A stretch of 64,000 bases of DNA from Burkholderia sp. GAS332 (GTDB lineage: Bacteria > Pseudomonadota > Gammaproteobacteria > Burkholderiales > Burkholderiaceae). The notes below the pieces were generated by a model. It did not search any database and was not told the DNA's origin. It saw only the letters and a list, made by a program, of their open reading frames with translations. The translations under genes and the position numbers were made by a program. Positions 34,081-45,939 of this stretch are shown here, in pieces. Where the stretch lies: contig FSRV01000001.1 of assembly GCA_900142905.1 (NCBI GenBank), forward strand, positions 1,364,001 through 1,428,000, given 5' to 3'. Position 1 is the stretch's first letter. Each line of letters starts with the position of its first letter.

Positions 34081-34887
34081 CTAGATCTCGACGACCTTAT
34101 CCCACGTGAACTGCGGATTCTCCGGCTGCCGCGTGCGCCGGTCGAGATAGCCGCGTGGATTGCAGACCACGCGCGTGCCGTTCACGGTGTAATCGAACGG
34201 CGTATGCGTATGCCCGTGAATCCACAGCGCAACGGGTGAGCGCACCAGTTCCGGCAAATGATTGACGAAACCGGCCGACGCGCGGTCTTCAGCGAAGCGC
34301 TCGGCCAGACTCAGCCGATGCGGCGCGTGATGGGTGACGACGATCGTTTTGCCGTCGAACGGCTTCGCCAGTTCGTGCTCGAGCCAGGCGCGCGCCTGCC
34401 GGTGCAGCGCGAGGGAATCGTCAGGGGTGAAGTCGCGCGGCGCGTCGTGGGTGTCGTGCGGCCAGTTCATCTGGATCAGGCCGCGGAAGTCGAGCAACGC
34501 GCGGCGCGATGCGTTGATGGACTCGGCGAGCGTGTCAGGATCTGCGCCGTATAACGAGAAGTCGGTCCACAAGGTGGTGCCGAGCACGCGCCAGCGGCCC
34601 TGCGGGTCGACCAGCGCGGCATTGTTCAGCACATGCACGTTGTCGACTTGCGCGGCTGCGTCGTAGAGGGCCGTTTCGAGCGCGCCGAATTCGCCGTCGT
34701 AGTACTCGTGATTGCCGGGCACATAGATCACCGGCACGGCGCCGTCGAAGGTTTGCGCGGCCCAGCGCGGGCCGGCCGCGTGATTGTGGATGTCGCCGGC
34801 CAGCACAATCAGATCCGCTTCGGCATGCGGGACCAGCTCGGGCTCGTCGTTCTCCAGATGCAGATCGGACAGCACTCGAATCTTCAC
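34081..34887 (-). CDS. Calcineurin-type metallophosphoesterase
   Basis: A 268-residue phosphoesterase with the metal-binding motifs in order: VLSDLHLE (D-x-H), LAGDIHNH (GD), YVPGNHEYYDG (GNHE), VVTHHAPH and WIHGHTHTPFD (GHxH). The start is a GTG with GGAG nine bases ahead that begins the fold exactly; the frame is open 16 codons further but adds nothing conserved. No signal peptide, so cytoplasmic. The substrate cannot be told from the motifs. Confidence 0.88.
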   Translation of the reverse strand: MKIRVLSDLHLENDEPELVPHAEADLIVLAGDIHNHAAGPRWAAQTFDGAVPVIYVPGNHEYYDGEFGALETALYDAAAQVDNVHVLNNAALVDPQGRWRVLGTTLWTDFSLYGADPDTLAESINASRRALLDFRGLIQMNWPHDTHDAPRDFTPDDSLALHRQARAWLEHELAKPFDGKTIVVTHHAPHRLSLAERFAEDRASAGFVNHLPELVRSPVALWIHGHTHTPFDYTVNGTRVVCNPRGYLDRRTRQPENPQFTWDKVVEI

Positions 34888-34938
34888 GACGACAACTCCT
34901 GCAATGGGCCTCGCACCGAATGGCGAAGGCTTCAAACC

Positions 34939-36357
34939 CTAGCGTAGCACCTTGCCCGGATTCATCAGGTTCAGCGGGTCGAGCGCGCGTTTGACGGCGC
35001 GCATCAACTGCACTTCGACGTCCTGCTTGTAATGCATCGCCTCGTCGATTTTCAACTGGCCGAGGCCGTGCTCGGCGCTGATGCTGCCGCGATGCCGGTG
35101 CACGCTGTCGTAGACGAGCTGGTTGATCGGGCTTTGCCAGGTCTTGAGGAATGCCTTCGCGTCGATGCCCTCGGGCGCCTGAACGTTGTAATGCAGATTG
35201 CCGTCCCCGAGATGACCGAACGTGACCATGCGTACGCCTGGCACGGCTTGCGCGATCGCCGCGTCGGTTTCCTCGATGAAGTGGCCGATGCGCGAAATCG
35301 GCACCGCGATATCGTGCTTGATGTTCAGGCCTTCTTCAGCCTGCGCGAGCGGGATGTGTTCGCGCAGATTCCAGAACGCACGCGACTGCGTGAGGTTTTC
35401 CGCGACCACCGCGTCTTCGACCAGGCCTTCTTCGAGCGCGGTTTCCATCAGACGCTCGAACAGTCCGCGCGCGTGCGCCTCGCTCTCGCTGTCCGACAGT
35501 TCCAATAGAACGACCTGGGCGTGCGGTTCGGCGAACGGATAGCGCATCTGCTCGAAATGCCGGCCCACCAGCCGCAGACAGAAATCCGACATCAGTTCGA
35601 AGCCGGTCAGAAGCGGCCCGGCGACGCGTTGCGTGAGCGACAGGAAATCGAGCGCCGCGTGCGGCGACGCGAGCGCGGCGAGCGCCGTGACGCGCGCGGC
35701 CGGCTGCGGATGCAGTTTGAGCACAGCGGCGGTGATGATGCCGAGCGTGCCTTCGGCGCCGATGAACAGATCGCGCAGGTCATAACCAGTGTTGTCTTTG
35801 CGCAGTCCGCGCAGTCCGTCCCACAGTTCGCCTTGCGGCGTGACTACTTCCAGGCCCAGGCACAGCTCGCGCGTGTTGCCGTAGCGCAGCACGCCGGTGC
35901 CGCCCGCGTTGGTGGCGAGATTGCCGCCGATCGTGCAACTGCCTTCGGCGGCGAGGCTCAGGGGGAACAGGCGGCCGGCTTCTTCGGCGTGTTTCTGCAC
36001 TTCGGCGAGGATGACGCCGGCTTCGACGGTGATCGTGTTGTTGTGCGGATCGATATCGCGCACGCGGTTCAAACGCCGCAGACTGATGACCGCCTGCGCG
36101 CCGCTTGCATCCGGCGTGGCGCCGCCGGCCAGGCCGGTGTTGCCGCCTTGCGGCACCAGTGCGATGCGATGCTCGACGGCGAGTTTGACGAGCGTCGCGA
36201 CTTCGTCAGGCGTGGCCGGGCAGAGCACCGCGCAGGCGGCGCCGGCGTAGCGGCGGCGCCAGTCGGTGAGGTAGGGGGCGGTGTCGTGCGGGTCGGTCAG
36301 TACCTGGGCGGCGCCAATGGCGGCGCGGCAAGCGGTGAGGAAAGCAGCTTGGGTCAT
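34939..36357 (-). CDS. FAD-linked oxidase (D-2-hydroxyacid dehydrogenase family)
   Basis: A 472-residue flavoenzyme of the vanillyl-alcohol-oxidase fold, close to D-lactate, D-2-hydroxyglutarate and glycolate oxidase (GlcD) proteins. The FAD-binding part has PQGGNTGLAGGATPD and GGNLATNAGGTGVLRYGNTRE; the C-terminal part has VRMVTFGHLGDGNLHYNV and the SAEHGLGQLK motif. It probably oxidises a D-2-hydroxyacid and passes electrons to a quinone or ETF. No glcE/F partners are adjacent, which favours the D-2-hydroxyglutarate or D-lactate type. Exact substrate uncertain. Confidence 0.88.
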   Translation of the reverse strand: MTQAAFLTACRAAIGAAQVLTDPHDTAPYLTDWRRRYAGAACAVLCPATPDEVATLVKLAVEHRIALVPQGGNTGLAGGATPDASGAQAVISLRRLNRVRDIDPHNNTITVEAGVILAEVQKHAEEAGRLFPLSLAAEGSCTIGGNLATNAGGTGVLRYGNTRELCLGLEVVTPQGELWDGLRGLRKDNTGYDLRDLFIGAEGTLGIITAAVLKLHPQPAARVTALAALASPHAALDFLSLTQRVAGPLLTGFELMSDFCLRLVGRHFEQMRYPFAEPHAQVVLLELSDSESEAHARGLFERLMETALEEGLVEDAVVAENLTQSRAFWNLREHIPLAQAEEGLNIKHDIAVPISRIGHFIEETDAAIAQAVPGVRMVTFGHLGDGNLHYNVQAPEGIDAKAFLKTWQSPINQLVYDSVHRHRGSISAEHGLGQLKIDEAMHYKQDVEVQLMRAVKRALDPLNLMNPGKVLR

Positions 36358-36431
36358 ATTGGTCGGTCAGGATGTTCGGCGGACAGGTTACGTGGGAAGC
36401 GAAGCGACAAGTGACATGAGAAACGCTGTTC

Positions 36432-38956
<2,525 letters not shown>

Positions 38957-39016
38957 GCAGGCCACCTGAGCAGGCCGCCTGAAGCGGCGGCGAAGCTACA
39001 GCGCAATCCAGCGGAA

Positions 39017-39337
39017 CTACAGCGAAATCTTCCCCACGCAGATGTCCTTGAACATCACCCAGTCGCCCATCAGGCTATAAAGCGGATGCCGGAAGGTAGC
39101 CGGCCGGTTCTTCTCGAAGAAGAAGTGCCCGACCCAGGCAAAGCCATATCCGCAGATCACAGCCGCCGGCAGCCATAGCCAGTCGCCGGTGGCGAGCGCC
39201 ATGGCAAGGCAGCCGATCACGCCGAGCGAACCCACGAAATGCAGCCGCCGCGATACCGTGTTGCGATGTTCGCTCAGGTAGTACGGGTAGAACTCCGCGA
39301 AACTCGCGAAGTGATCGGTGTGCGCGGTATGAGCCAT
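39017..39337 (-). CDS. Mpo1-like (DUF962) membrane protein
   Basis: A 106-residue protein with two or three membrane helices and the family's conserved histidines: FYPYYLSEHRNTVSRRLHFVG near the start and WVGHFFFEKNRPATF near the end. Yeast Mpo1 is an iron-dependent dioxygenase acting on 2-hydroxy fatty acids; the bacterial role is untested. GGAGG lies 5 bases before the ATG; the GTG one codon earlier is less well placed. Convergent with the YihY gene. Confidence 0.88.
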   Translation of the reverse strand: MAHTAHTDHFASFAEFYPYYLSEHRNTVSRRLHFVGSLGVIGCLAMALATGDWLWLPAAVICGYGFAWVGHFFFEKNRPATFRHPLYSLMGDWVMFKDICVGKISL

Positions 39338-39535
39338 CACGGCCTCCGAATGTCGACGCTACTCGATTCCTTGCCCGTCGCTCCCAGGTTGCTGCGCCGC
39401 GCGCCGACCTGCATGGAGCGCGCTGGGAGAGAACAGGCTTGACCCATTGTGCGGCTATCGGGGCAGGCGCGCAACCTGGCCATTCGGCCGATGGCGCGCC
39501 TTTGTCTGCGCGGTTATCGTGACGATTCGCAGCGA

Positions 39536-40381
39536 CTATTGAACGCCCACTGGAACGGCACGGGCAGCCTTCGAGGCGAAGCTGAACAGCGCGTCGAGCG
39601 CGGCATCGGGCTGCTCGCTCATCAGGGCATGGCCGGCTTCGAGCATGACGGTGTCGACCGGTACGCCGGCTTGAGAGAGCGCGTCGGCGAGCGCTTTGGC
39701 CGCGCGCGGCGGCGTCATCGCATCGCGCCGGCCGACAATCAGCCGCGTCGGGCAACGCACCTGGGCGGCGCGCGTGAGGCCATCCGCGTAGCTATTGCAG
39801 GCGGTGAAGTCGGTGTGGAACAGGTGTGGCTCGCCGCGTGCCGAGACGCGTTCCATCAGCCGCTGGTTCATGCCGTGCAGCCAGAAGCCCGGGCCGGGGC
39901 ACGACGGCTTGGCGGCGAGCGTCGAATGCGACCATTGATTGACCATGTCGATTGCATCGGGCTCGCGATGCAGGGCGGCGTCGAGCAAGGCGTCCGAGAC
40001 GGCCATCGGCACGGCGGTGGCGAGTAGCGCCAGGTGCGTCACGCGCGCCGGATAGCGACCGGCGAAGTCGAGTGCGATCAGCGAGCCCATGCTGTGGCCG
40101 GCCACGAATGCGCGCTGTACGCCCGCAGCGTCGAGCAGGGCGGCTAGCCAGTCGACCATGGCTGTCACGGTGGTGAGCGCCGGACCGGCGCTGCGGCAGT
40201 GTCCGGGCAGGTCGACCGCCAGCACGCCGAAGCCGTGATGCGCGAAGTAGCGCGTTTGCAATGCCCACACGCTATGGTCATGCTTGGCGCCGTGGATGAA
40301 CACGGCGGTCGGCAGGCTGGAGTCGAATGGTTTGCCGCCGGTGTACGCGTAAGCGGGCTTGCCTTGAACGGTGAGGATCAT
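39536..40381 (-). CDS. Alpha/beta hydrolase
   Basis: A 281-residue hydrolase with oxyanion-hole strand VFIHGAKHDHSVW, nucleophile elbow AGHSMGSL (Ser about 96), acid near VGRRDAMTPP and the catalytic His in EAGHALMSEQPD. No signal peptide. Its ATG overlaps the end of the sulfhydrylase gene by 4 bp, the arrangement of homoserine O-acyltransferase partners, but the sequence does not have the length or motifs of MetX; it looks like a general esterase. Substrate unknown. Confidence 0.85.
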   Translation of the reverse strand: MILTVQGKPAYAYTGGKPFDSSLPTAVFIHGAKHDHSVWALQTRYFAHHGFGVLAVDLPGHCRSAGPALTTVTAMVDWLAALLDAAGVQRAFVAGHSMGSLIALDFAGRYPARVTHLALLATAVPMAVSDALLDAALHREPDAIDMVNQWSHSTLAAKPSCPGPGFWLHGMNQRLMERVSARGEPHLFHTDFTACNSYADGLTRAAQVRCPTRLIVGRRDAMTPPRAAKALADALSQAGVPVDTVMLEAGHALMSEQPDAALDALFSFASKAARAVPVGVQ

Positions 40382-41730
40382 GCGGACTCCGGGCGGGGTT
40401 TGACGGTATCTGCGGACGGTCCGTTCCCGGACGCAGTCGTCGCGCTCGCTTTCTGCGCGGCTTTGAGCGCGCGCTTGAGGTCGTCGATCAGATCGTCGGG
40501 GTCTTCAAGGCCGATCGACAGGCGGATCGTACCTTCGGCGATGCCGGCTGCGGCGAGCGCGGCGGCGTCCATGCGGAAGTGCGTCGTCGACGCAGGATGG
40601 ATGACCAGTGAGCGCGCGTCGCCGACGTTCGCGAGATGCGAGAACAGCGAAAGCGCTTCAATGAAGCTGCGCCCCGCGGCGCGATCACCGCGCAGATTGA
40701 AGCTGAACACCGCGCCCGCGCCGCGCGGCAGCAGACGCTTCGCGAGCGCATGGTCCGGATGCGACGGCAGTTCCGGGTAGGCCACGGCTTCGACGGCTGC
40801 GTGCGCGCACAGGAATTCGACCACCTTGCGCGTATTCGCGACGTGCCGTTCCATGCGCAGCGGCAGCGTCTCGATGCCTTGCAGCAGTTGCCAGGCGGCT
40901 TGAGGATGCAGGCACGCGCCGAAGTCGCGCAGGCCCTCCCGGCGCGCGCGCAAGAGGAACGGCGCGACCGTGCTTTCTTCGGCGAACACCATGCCGTGAA
41001 AGCCCTCGTAGGGCTCGGTAAATTCGGGGAAACGGCCGGACGCGTCGAAATCGAACGTGCCGCCGTCCACGAGTACACCGCCGATCGTGGTGCCGTGGCC
41101 GCCGAGGAATTTGGTCGCCGAGTGATAGACGAAGTCAGCGCCATGCTCGAACGGCTTGAGCAGGTAGGGCGTGGTGAAGGTCGAATCGACCAGCAGCGGC
41201 ACGCGGTGTTCATGCGCGAGCTGCGCCACCGCGGCGATATCGAGGACGTCGAGGCCGGGGTTGCCGAGCGTCTCGCCGAACAGCAGGCGCGTGTTCGGAC
41301 GCAGTGCGGCACGCCACGCATCGAGATCGCCGGGTTTGACGAAGCTTGTCTCGATGCCAAAGCGCCGCAGCGTGTAGTGCAGCAGGTTATGCGAGCCCCC
41401 GTACAGCGCGCTGGAGGCGACGATATGGGAGCCGGCGCCCATCAGCGTGGCGATTGCCAGATGGAGGGCCGCCTGGCCGCTGGCTGTGCCGATCGCGCCC
41501 GCGCCGTTTTCCAGCGCGGCCACGCGCTCCTCGAACACGGCCACGGTCGGATTCGAGATGCGCGAATAGACGTGGCCGGCGCGCTCCATATTGAAGAGCG
41601 CCGCGGCGTGGTCCGAGTCGCGGAACGAAAACGAGGTAGTCTGGTAAATCGGCGTGGCGCGCGCGCCGGTGGTCGGGTCGGGCGCTGCGCCGGCGTGCAG
41701 CGCAAGCGTATCGAAACGGTTGGCGGACAT
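40378..41730 (-). CDS. O-acetylhomoserine sulfhydrylase (PLP enzyme)
   Basis: A 450-residue Cys/Met-metabolism PLP enzyme that makes homocysteine (or methionine) directly from an acylated homoserine and a thiol or sulfide. The PLP lysine is K207 in YHSATKFLGGHG. Other family blocks are IYQTTSFSFRDSDHAAALF, YSRISNPTVAVFEERVAALE and HPASTTHFRMD. Length and sequence fit MetY better than the 390-residue MetB/MetC/MetZ types. The long open frame upstream is non-coding by composition; the ATG begins the conserved MSANRFDTLALHAG. It is co-transcribed with the following hydrolase. Confidence 0.9.
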   Translation of the reverse strand: MSANRFDTLALHAGAAPDPTTGARATPIYQTTSFSFRDSDHAAALFNMERAGHVYSRISNPTVAVFEERVAALENGAGAIGTASGQAALHLAIATLMGAGSHIVASSALYGGSHNLLHYTLRRFGIETSFVKPGDLDAWRAALRPNTRLLFGETLGNPGLDVLDIAAVAQLAHEHRVPLLVDSTFTTPYLLKPFEHGADFVYHSATKFLGGHGTTIGGVLVDGGTFDFDASGRFPEFTEPYEGFHGMVFAEESTVAPFLLRARREGLRDFGACLHPQAAWQLLQGIETLPLRMERHVANTRKVVEFLCAHAAVEAVAYPELPSHPDHALAKRLLPRGAGAVFSFNLRGDRAAGRSFIEALSLFSHLANVGDARSLVIHPASTTHFRMDAAALAAAGIAEGTIRLSIGLEDPDDLIDDLKRALKAAQKASATTASGNGPSADTVKPRPESA

Positions 41731-41969
41731 CGTGGACGGCGAGGCCACGGGCGGCCTCGCGAAAGGTGAAAGTGGCGGCCATCCTATCATCGGCACGGAT
41801 CGCTTCAAGCGCGGTTTTCCCGATGCGCGCGGTCCGGATCGTGCCCGGCTGACCACGGAAACGCCCGTTGCGCCTTGGTGGGCGGGCCGCTTTCCTTTTA
41901 TGGACCTTTCCGCTAGGATCGAAAGTCATTCAGGCATTATCAGCTTAGCGGGTATCACGGAGACAGATC

Positions 41970-42434
41970 ATGCGAGTCAGCGACATTCTTAAAGTCAAAG
42001 GCAACACCCTTTTCACGGTTACGCCCGATACCACGCTGCACGACGCAGTCAATACCATGGCCGAGCACGATATCGGCTCGCTGGTCGTGATGGAATATGG
42101 CGACCTCGTCGGCATGCTGACGTTTCGCGAGGTTATTCTGACCTTGAGCAAGCATCACGGCAGCATCGGCACCGCCACGATCCGCAAGTTGATGGACGAC
42201 CATCCGCTCACCTGCACGCCGGAAACGGACGTCAATGAAGTTCGTCGCATGATGCTCGAACACCACGTGCGCTATTTGCCGGTGCTGGAAAGCCGCACGC
42301 TGATGGGCGTGATCTCGTTCTACGACGTCGCGAAGGCGGTGGTCGAAGAGCAAGGCTTCGAAAACCGCATGCTCAAGGCCTACATCCGCGACTGGCCGGA
42401 AGAACAGCAGGATCAGCAACCGGCGCCGCGCTAA
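41970..42434 (+). CDS. CBS-domain protein
   Basis: A 154-residue protein made of two CBS motifs (about 8-58 and 76-130), a Bateman module that binds adenine nucleotides: DTTLHDAVNTMAEHDIGSLVVM and ETDVNEVRRMMLEHHVRYLPVL, each followed by a GML/GVIS strand. ACGGAGACAGATC precedes the ATG. It has no fused output domain, so it would act on a partner or as an energy sensor. Divergent from the sulfhydrylase gene. Confidence 0.92.
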   Translation: MRVSDILKVKGNTLFTVTPDTTLHDAVNTMAEHDIGSLVVMEYGDLVGMLTFREVILTLSKHHGSIGTATIRKLMDDHPLTCTPETDVNEVRRMMLEHHVRYLPVLESRTLMGVISFYDVAKAVVEEQGFENRMLKAYIRDWPEEQQDQQPAPR

Positions 42435-42596
42435 CTAACGCGCGGCGGCTCACCGCGGCGCTCGCGCCGTTGCCGTGAGGGTGAAGATGCTGTCGAGGCG
42501 CGCGCGAAAGCGTGCGCTTTTTTTGTGCCCGGCCCGTTCCTGGCTTGTTCCACCTTGTTGCTCTTTTAGCCCGCTTTTTGCCCGTTCCGGAAATTC

Positions 42597-44534
42597 ATGA
42601 GCGATCGTCCGTTACCTGCTGCCCGCCGTGCCGCCCGCCCCCACGAGTCGCACGAGTCGCAGTTCCGCCTGCTCAGTCAGCGCCGTTTTGCGCCGTTTTT
42701 CTGGACCCAGTTCCTCGGCGCGATGAACGACAACGTCTTCAAGATCGGCTTCACGTCGCTAGTGACGTATCAGGCGGCGCGCTTTTCCGGTGTCGATCCG
42801 AAAACGGCGGCGTTCCTGATCTCGGCGATTTTCATTCTGCCGTTCGTGCTGCTGTCGGCCACCTCCGGCCAGATTGCGGACAAGTACGACAAGGCGATGC
42901 TCACGCGCTTCGTCAAGAGCTTCGAAATCGTCGTGATGTTGATCGGCGGCGCGGGTTTCTGGCTGCATAGCGCGCCGCTGCTGTATGCATGCACGTTTCT
43001 GATGGGCGTCCACTCGACCGTGTTCGGACCGGTCAAGTATTCATACCTGCCGCAGCATCTGTCGAAGTCGGAGCTGGTCGGCGGCAACGGGATGGTCGAG
43101 ATGGGCACCTTCGTCGCGATCCTGATCGGCACGATCGTCGGCGGCGTGGGCGCGGGTTTCGTCGAGCATGGCGCGGTGGTGCTGGCCTGCGCATGTGTCG
43201 GGATTGCGCTGGTGGGGCGGCTGGTGTCGAACTTCGTGCCTGTCACGGCGGCGCCGCAGCCCGATCTGCGCATCAACTGGAATCCGGTCAGCGAGACGTG
43301 GCGCAACCTGAAGCTCGCGCGCGAAAACCGCACGGTGTTTCTGAGCCTGCTGGGGATTTCCTGGCTGTGGTTCGTCGGTGCGACCTTTCTGTCTTCGTTT
43401 TTCAGTTTCGCGAAAAACGTGCTGTCAGCCGATCCGGACGTCGTGACCGTGCTGCTCGGCACGTTCTCGATCGGCATCGGCATTGGCTCGCTGCTGTGCG
43501 AAAGGCTCTCGAAACGGCGTATCGAAATCGGCCTCGTGCCGCTCGGCTCGATCGGCATGAGCGTGTTCGCGATCGATCTGTTCTTCGCGAGTCATGCGCT
43601 GCCGGCCGCCGGGCATTTGCTGAGCGTCGGCGAATTCCTCGTGCGGGCTGCCCATTGGCGCGTGCTGGCCGATCTGTTTCTGCTGGCCATGTTCGGCGGC
43701 TTCTATAGCGTGCCGCTCTATGCGTTGATCCAGAGCCGCAGCCAGCCGAGCCACCGCGCGCGCATCATCGCCGCGAACAATATTCTGAATTCGCTGTTCA
43801 TGATCGTTTCGGCCTTGATGGCGATGGGGCTGACCGCGGCGGGCTTCAGCATTCCGGCGATTTTCCTCGTGACCGCGCTGCTGAACATTGTCGTCGCGAC
43901 GTACATCTATTCGCTCGTGCCTGAGTTTTTGCTGCGCTTTATCGCCTGGGTGCTGGTGCACACGTTTTACCGGATTCGTCTGGTGCATGCCGAACGGATT
44001 CCGGAAGAGGGCGCGGCCGTGCTGGTGTGCAACCACGTGAGCTTCGTCGATGCGATCGTCATCATGGCCGAGAGCCCACGGCCGATCCGCTTCGTGATGG
44101 ACTATCAGATCTTCAAGTCGCCGTTCGCCGGCTGGGTGTTCCGCCATGCGAAGGCGATTCCGATCGCTCCGGCCCATCAGGATCCGGCGCTGCTGGCGCG
44201 CGCCTATGAGCGCTGCGCCGAGGCGCTCGCCGAGGGCGACCTGGTCTGCATCTTCCCCGAAGGCAAGCTGACAACGACCGGCGAGATGAATCCGTTCCGC
44301 CACGGCGTGACCGAGATCATCCGCCGCACGCCGGCGCCGGTGATACCGATGGCGTTGCGCGGATTATGGGGCAGCGTATTTTCGCGCGCCAACGACGCGC
44401 GCTTGCCGCGGCCGATCCAGAAGGGTGTGATGAGCCGGCTGACGCTGGCGGTGGGTGAGCCGATCGATCCGGCAGAGGCGACGCCGGAGGTACTGCAGCA
44501 GATCGTCACCGAGCTGCGTGGGGCGCGGAAGTAG
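42597..44534 (+). CDS. MFS transporter fused to a PlsC acyltransferase (LplT-Aas-like)
   Basis: A 645-residue fusion. Residues about 25-430 are an MFS transporter of the lysophospholipid-flippase (LplT) type (FFWTQFLGAMNDNVFKIGF near the start). Residues about 440-645 are a glycerophosphate acyltransferase (PlsC) domain with NHVSFVD (HX4D, catalytic), FPEGKLTTTGEM and PVIPMALRGLWGS. In enterobacteria LplT and Aas are separate and Aas has an acyl-ACP synthetase domain, absent here. The likely job is to move lysophospholipids inward and re-acylate them. The first 25 residues are polar and Arg/His-rich. Confidence 0.92.
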   Translation: MSDRPLPAARRAARPHESHESQFRLLSQRRFAPFFWTQFLGAMNDNVFKIGFTSLVTYQAARFSGVDPKTAAFLISAIFILPFVLLSATSGQIADKYDKAMLTRFVKSFEIVVMLIGGAGFWLHSAPLLYACTFLMGVHSTVFGPVKYSYLPQHLSKSELVGGNGMVEMGTFVAILIGTIVGGVGAGFVEHGAVVLACACVGIALVGRLVSNFVPVTAAPQPDLRINWNPVSETWRNLKLARENRTVFLSLLGISWLWFVGATFLSSFFSFAKNVLSADPDVVTVLLGTFSIGIGIGSLLCERLSKRRIEIGLVPLGSIGMSVFAIDLFFASHALPAAGHLLSVGEFLVRAAHWRVLADLFLLAMFGGFYSVPLYALIQSRSQPSHRARIIAANNILNSLFMIVSALMAMGLTAAGFSIPAIFLVTALLNIVVATYIYSLVPEFLLRFIAWVLVHTFYRIRLVHAERIPEEGAAVLVCNHVSFVDAIVIMAESPRPIRFVMDYQIFKSPFAGWVFRHAKAIPIAPAHQDPALLARAYERCAEALAEGDLVCIFPEGKLTTTGEMNPFRHGVTEIIRRTPAPVIPMALRGLWGSVFSRANDARLPRPIQKGVMSRLTLAVGEPIDPAEATPEVLQQIVTELRGARK

Positions 44535-44791
44535 GGCTGCGGGATAATGGGCTGCCGATCGGACCGGTAGCGCAAGCTGCGGCGTCGGGGAATTCGCGGG
44601 TGTATCCCGAGTGGTGTCTCGGGTTGTGTCCCGCGCTGTGTCCAGTTATGGCAGGCATTCCTGCGCTCCCACCAGCGGCCACGACCTGCCGGCGACTTGT
44701 CCGGAAAGCATAGGCCGTCGCGCACTGCGGCCCTGGCCCCTTGAGGGCTGGCATAATAGTGCTTTCCCCCGCATTTCTTTGGACGACGCCC

Positions 44792-45892
44792 ATGTCCGGC
44801 AACACGCTTGGTACGCTTTTCACTGTCACGACCTTCGGCGAATCGCACGGCCCCGCTATCGGCTGCGTGATCGACGGCTGCCCGCCGGGCATGGCGCTTG
44901 GCGAAGCTGACATCCAGCTCGAACTCGACCGCCGTAAGCCAGGCACGTCGCGCCACGTCACGCAGCGCCAGGAAGAAGATAAGGTCGAGATCCTGTCGGG
45001 CGTGTTCGAAGGCCAGACCACCGGTGCGCCGATCGCGCTGCTGATCCGCAATACAGACCAGCGCAGCAAGGATTACGGCAATATCGCGGACACTTTCCGT
45101 CCCGGTCACGCCGACTACACCTACTGGCAGAAATACGGCATTCGCGACTATCGCGGCGGTGGCCGTTCGTCGGCTCGTCTGACTGCGCCGACGGTGGCGG
45201 CCGGCGCGGTAGCAAAGAAATGGCTACGCGAAAAATTCGGTACCGAGATCCGCGGCTACATGGCGGCGCTCGGCGAGATCGACGTGCCGTTCGTCGACTG
45301 GGCGCATGTGCGCGAGAACCCGTTCTTCGTGCCGAATGCGGAGATCGTGCCGGAACTCGAAAGTTACATGGACGCGTTGCGCAAAGACGGCGACTCGATC
45401 GGCGCACGCATCAACGTCGTGGCTTCGGGTGTGCCGGTCGGCCTCGGCGAGCCGCTGTTCGATCGCCTCGATGCGGACATCGCGCACGCCATGATGGGCA
45501 TCAACGCGGTGAAGGGCGTCGAGATCGGCGCCGGATTCGCCAGCGTCGCGCAACGCGGTTCGGTGCATGGCGACGAATTGACGCCGGCAGGCTTTGTCGG
45601 CAATCACGCGGGCGGTGTGCTCGGCGGTATTTCGACCGGGCAGGACATCACGGTGTCCATCGCGATCAAGCCGACTTCGAGCATCCGCACGCCGCGCCGC
45701 TCGATCGATAAGGCGGGGCAGCCGGCCATCGTCGAAACGTTCGGGCGCCATGATCCGTGCGTCGGCATCCGTGCGACGCCGATCGCTGAATCCACGCTCG
45801 CGCTGGTGCTGATCGACCACGCGCTGCGCCACCGTGCGCAATGCGGCGATGTCGCCGTGAGCACGCCGAAGATCGCGGCGAGCGCGCCGTAA
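44792..45892 (+). CDS. aroC: Chorismate synthase
   Basis: A 366-residue FMN-dependent enzyme that forms chorismate, the branch point to aromatic amino acids, folate and quinones. All three family signatures are present: [19 protein letters not shown] near the start, [20 protein letters not shown] in the middle and SRHD-type [16 protein letters not shown] at the end. The upstream in-frame ATG 17 codons earlier is unlikely; the chosen ATG matches the family. A CATAAT box lies about 35 bp upstream. It precedes the TPR gene by 47 bp. Confidence 0.97.
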   Translation: MSGNTLGTLFTVTTFGESHGPAIGCVIDGCPPGMALGEADIQLELDRRKPGTSRHVTQRQEEDKVEILSGVFEGQTTGAPIALLIRNTDQRSKDYGNIADTFRPGHADYTYWQKYGIRDYRGGGRSSARLTAPTVAAGAVAKKWLREKFGTEIRGYMAALGEIDVPFVDWAHVRENPFFVPNAEIVPELESYMDALRKDGDSIGARINVVASGVPVGLGEPLFDRLDADIAHAMMGINAVKGVEIGAGFASVAQRGSVHGDELTPAGFVGNHAGGVLGGISTGQDITVSIAIKPTSSIRTPRRSIDKAGQPAIVETFGRHDPCVGIRATPIAESTLALVLIDHALRHRAQCGDVAVSTPKIAASAP

Positions 45893-45939
45893 AGGCCGCG
45901 CTCTCAGCGTCCTCGTACTGCGCGCGCAGCATCGTCTGA

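Noticed and set aside
39536..40381. Homoserine O-acetyltransferase (MetX) paired with the sulfhydrylase gene
   Set aside because: The hydrolase is about 100 residues too short and lacks the MetX motifs; only the position is suggestive.
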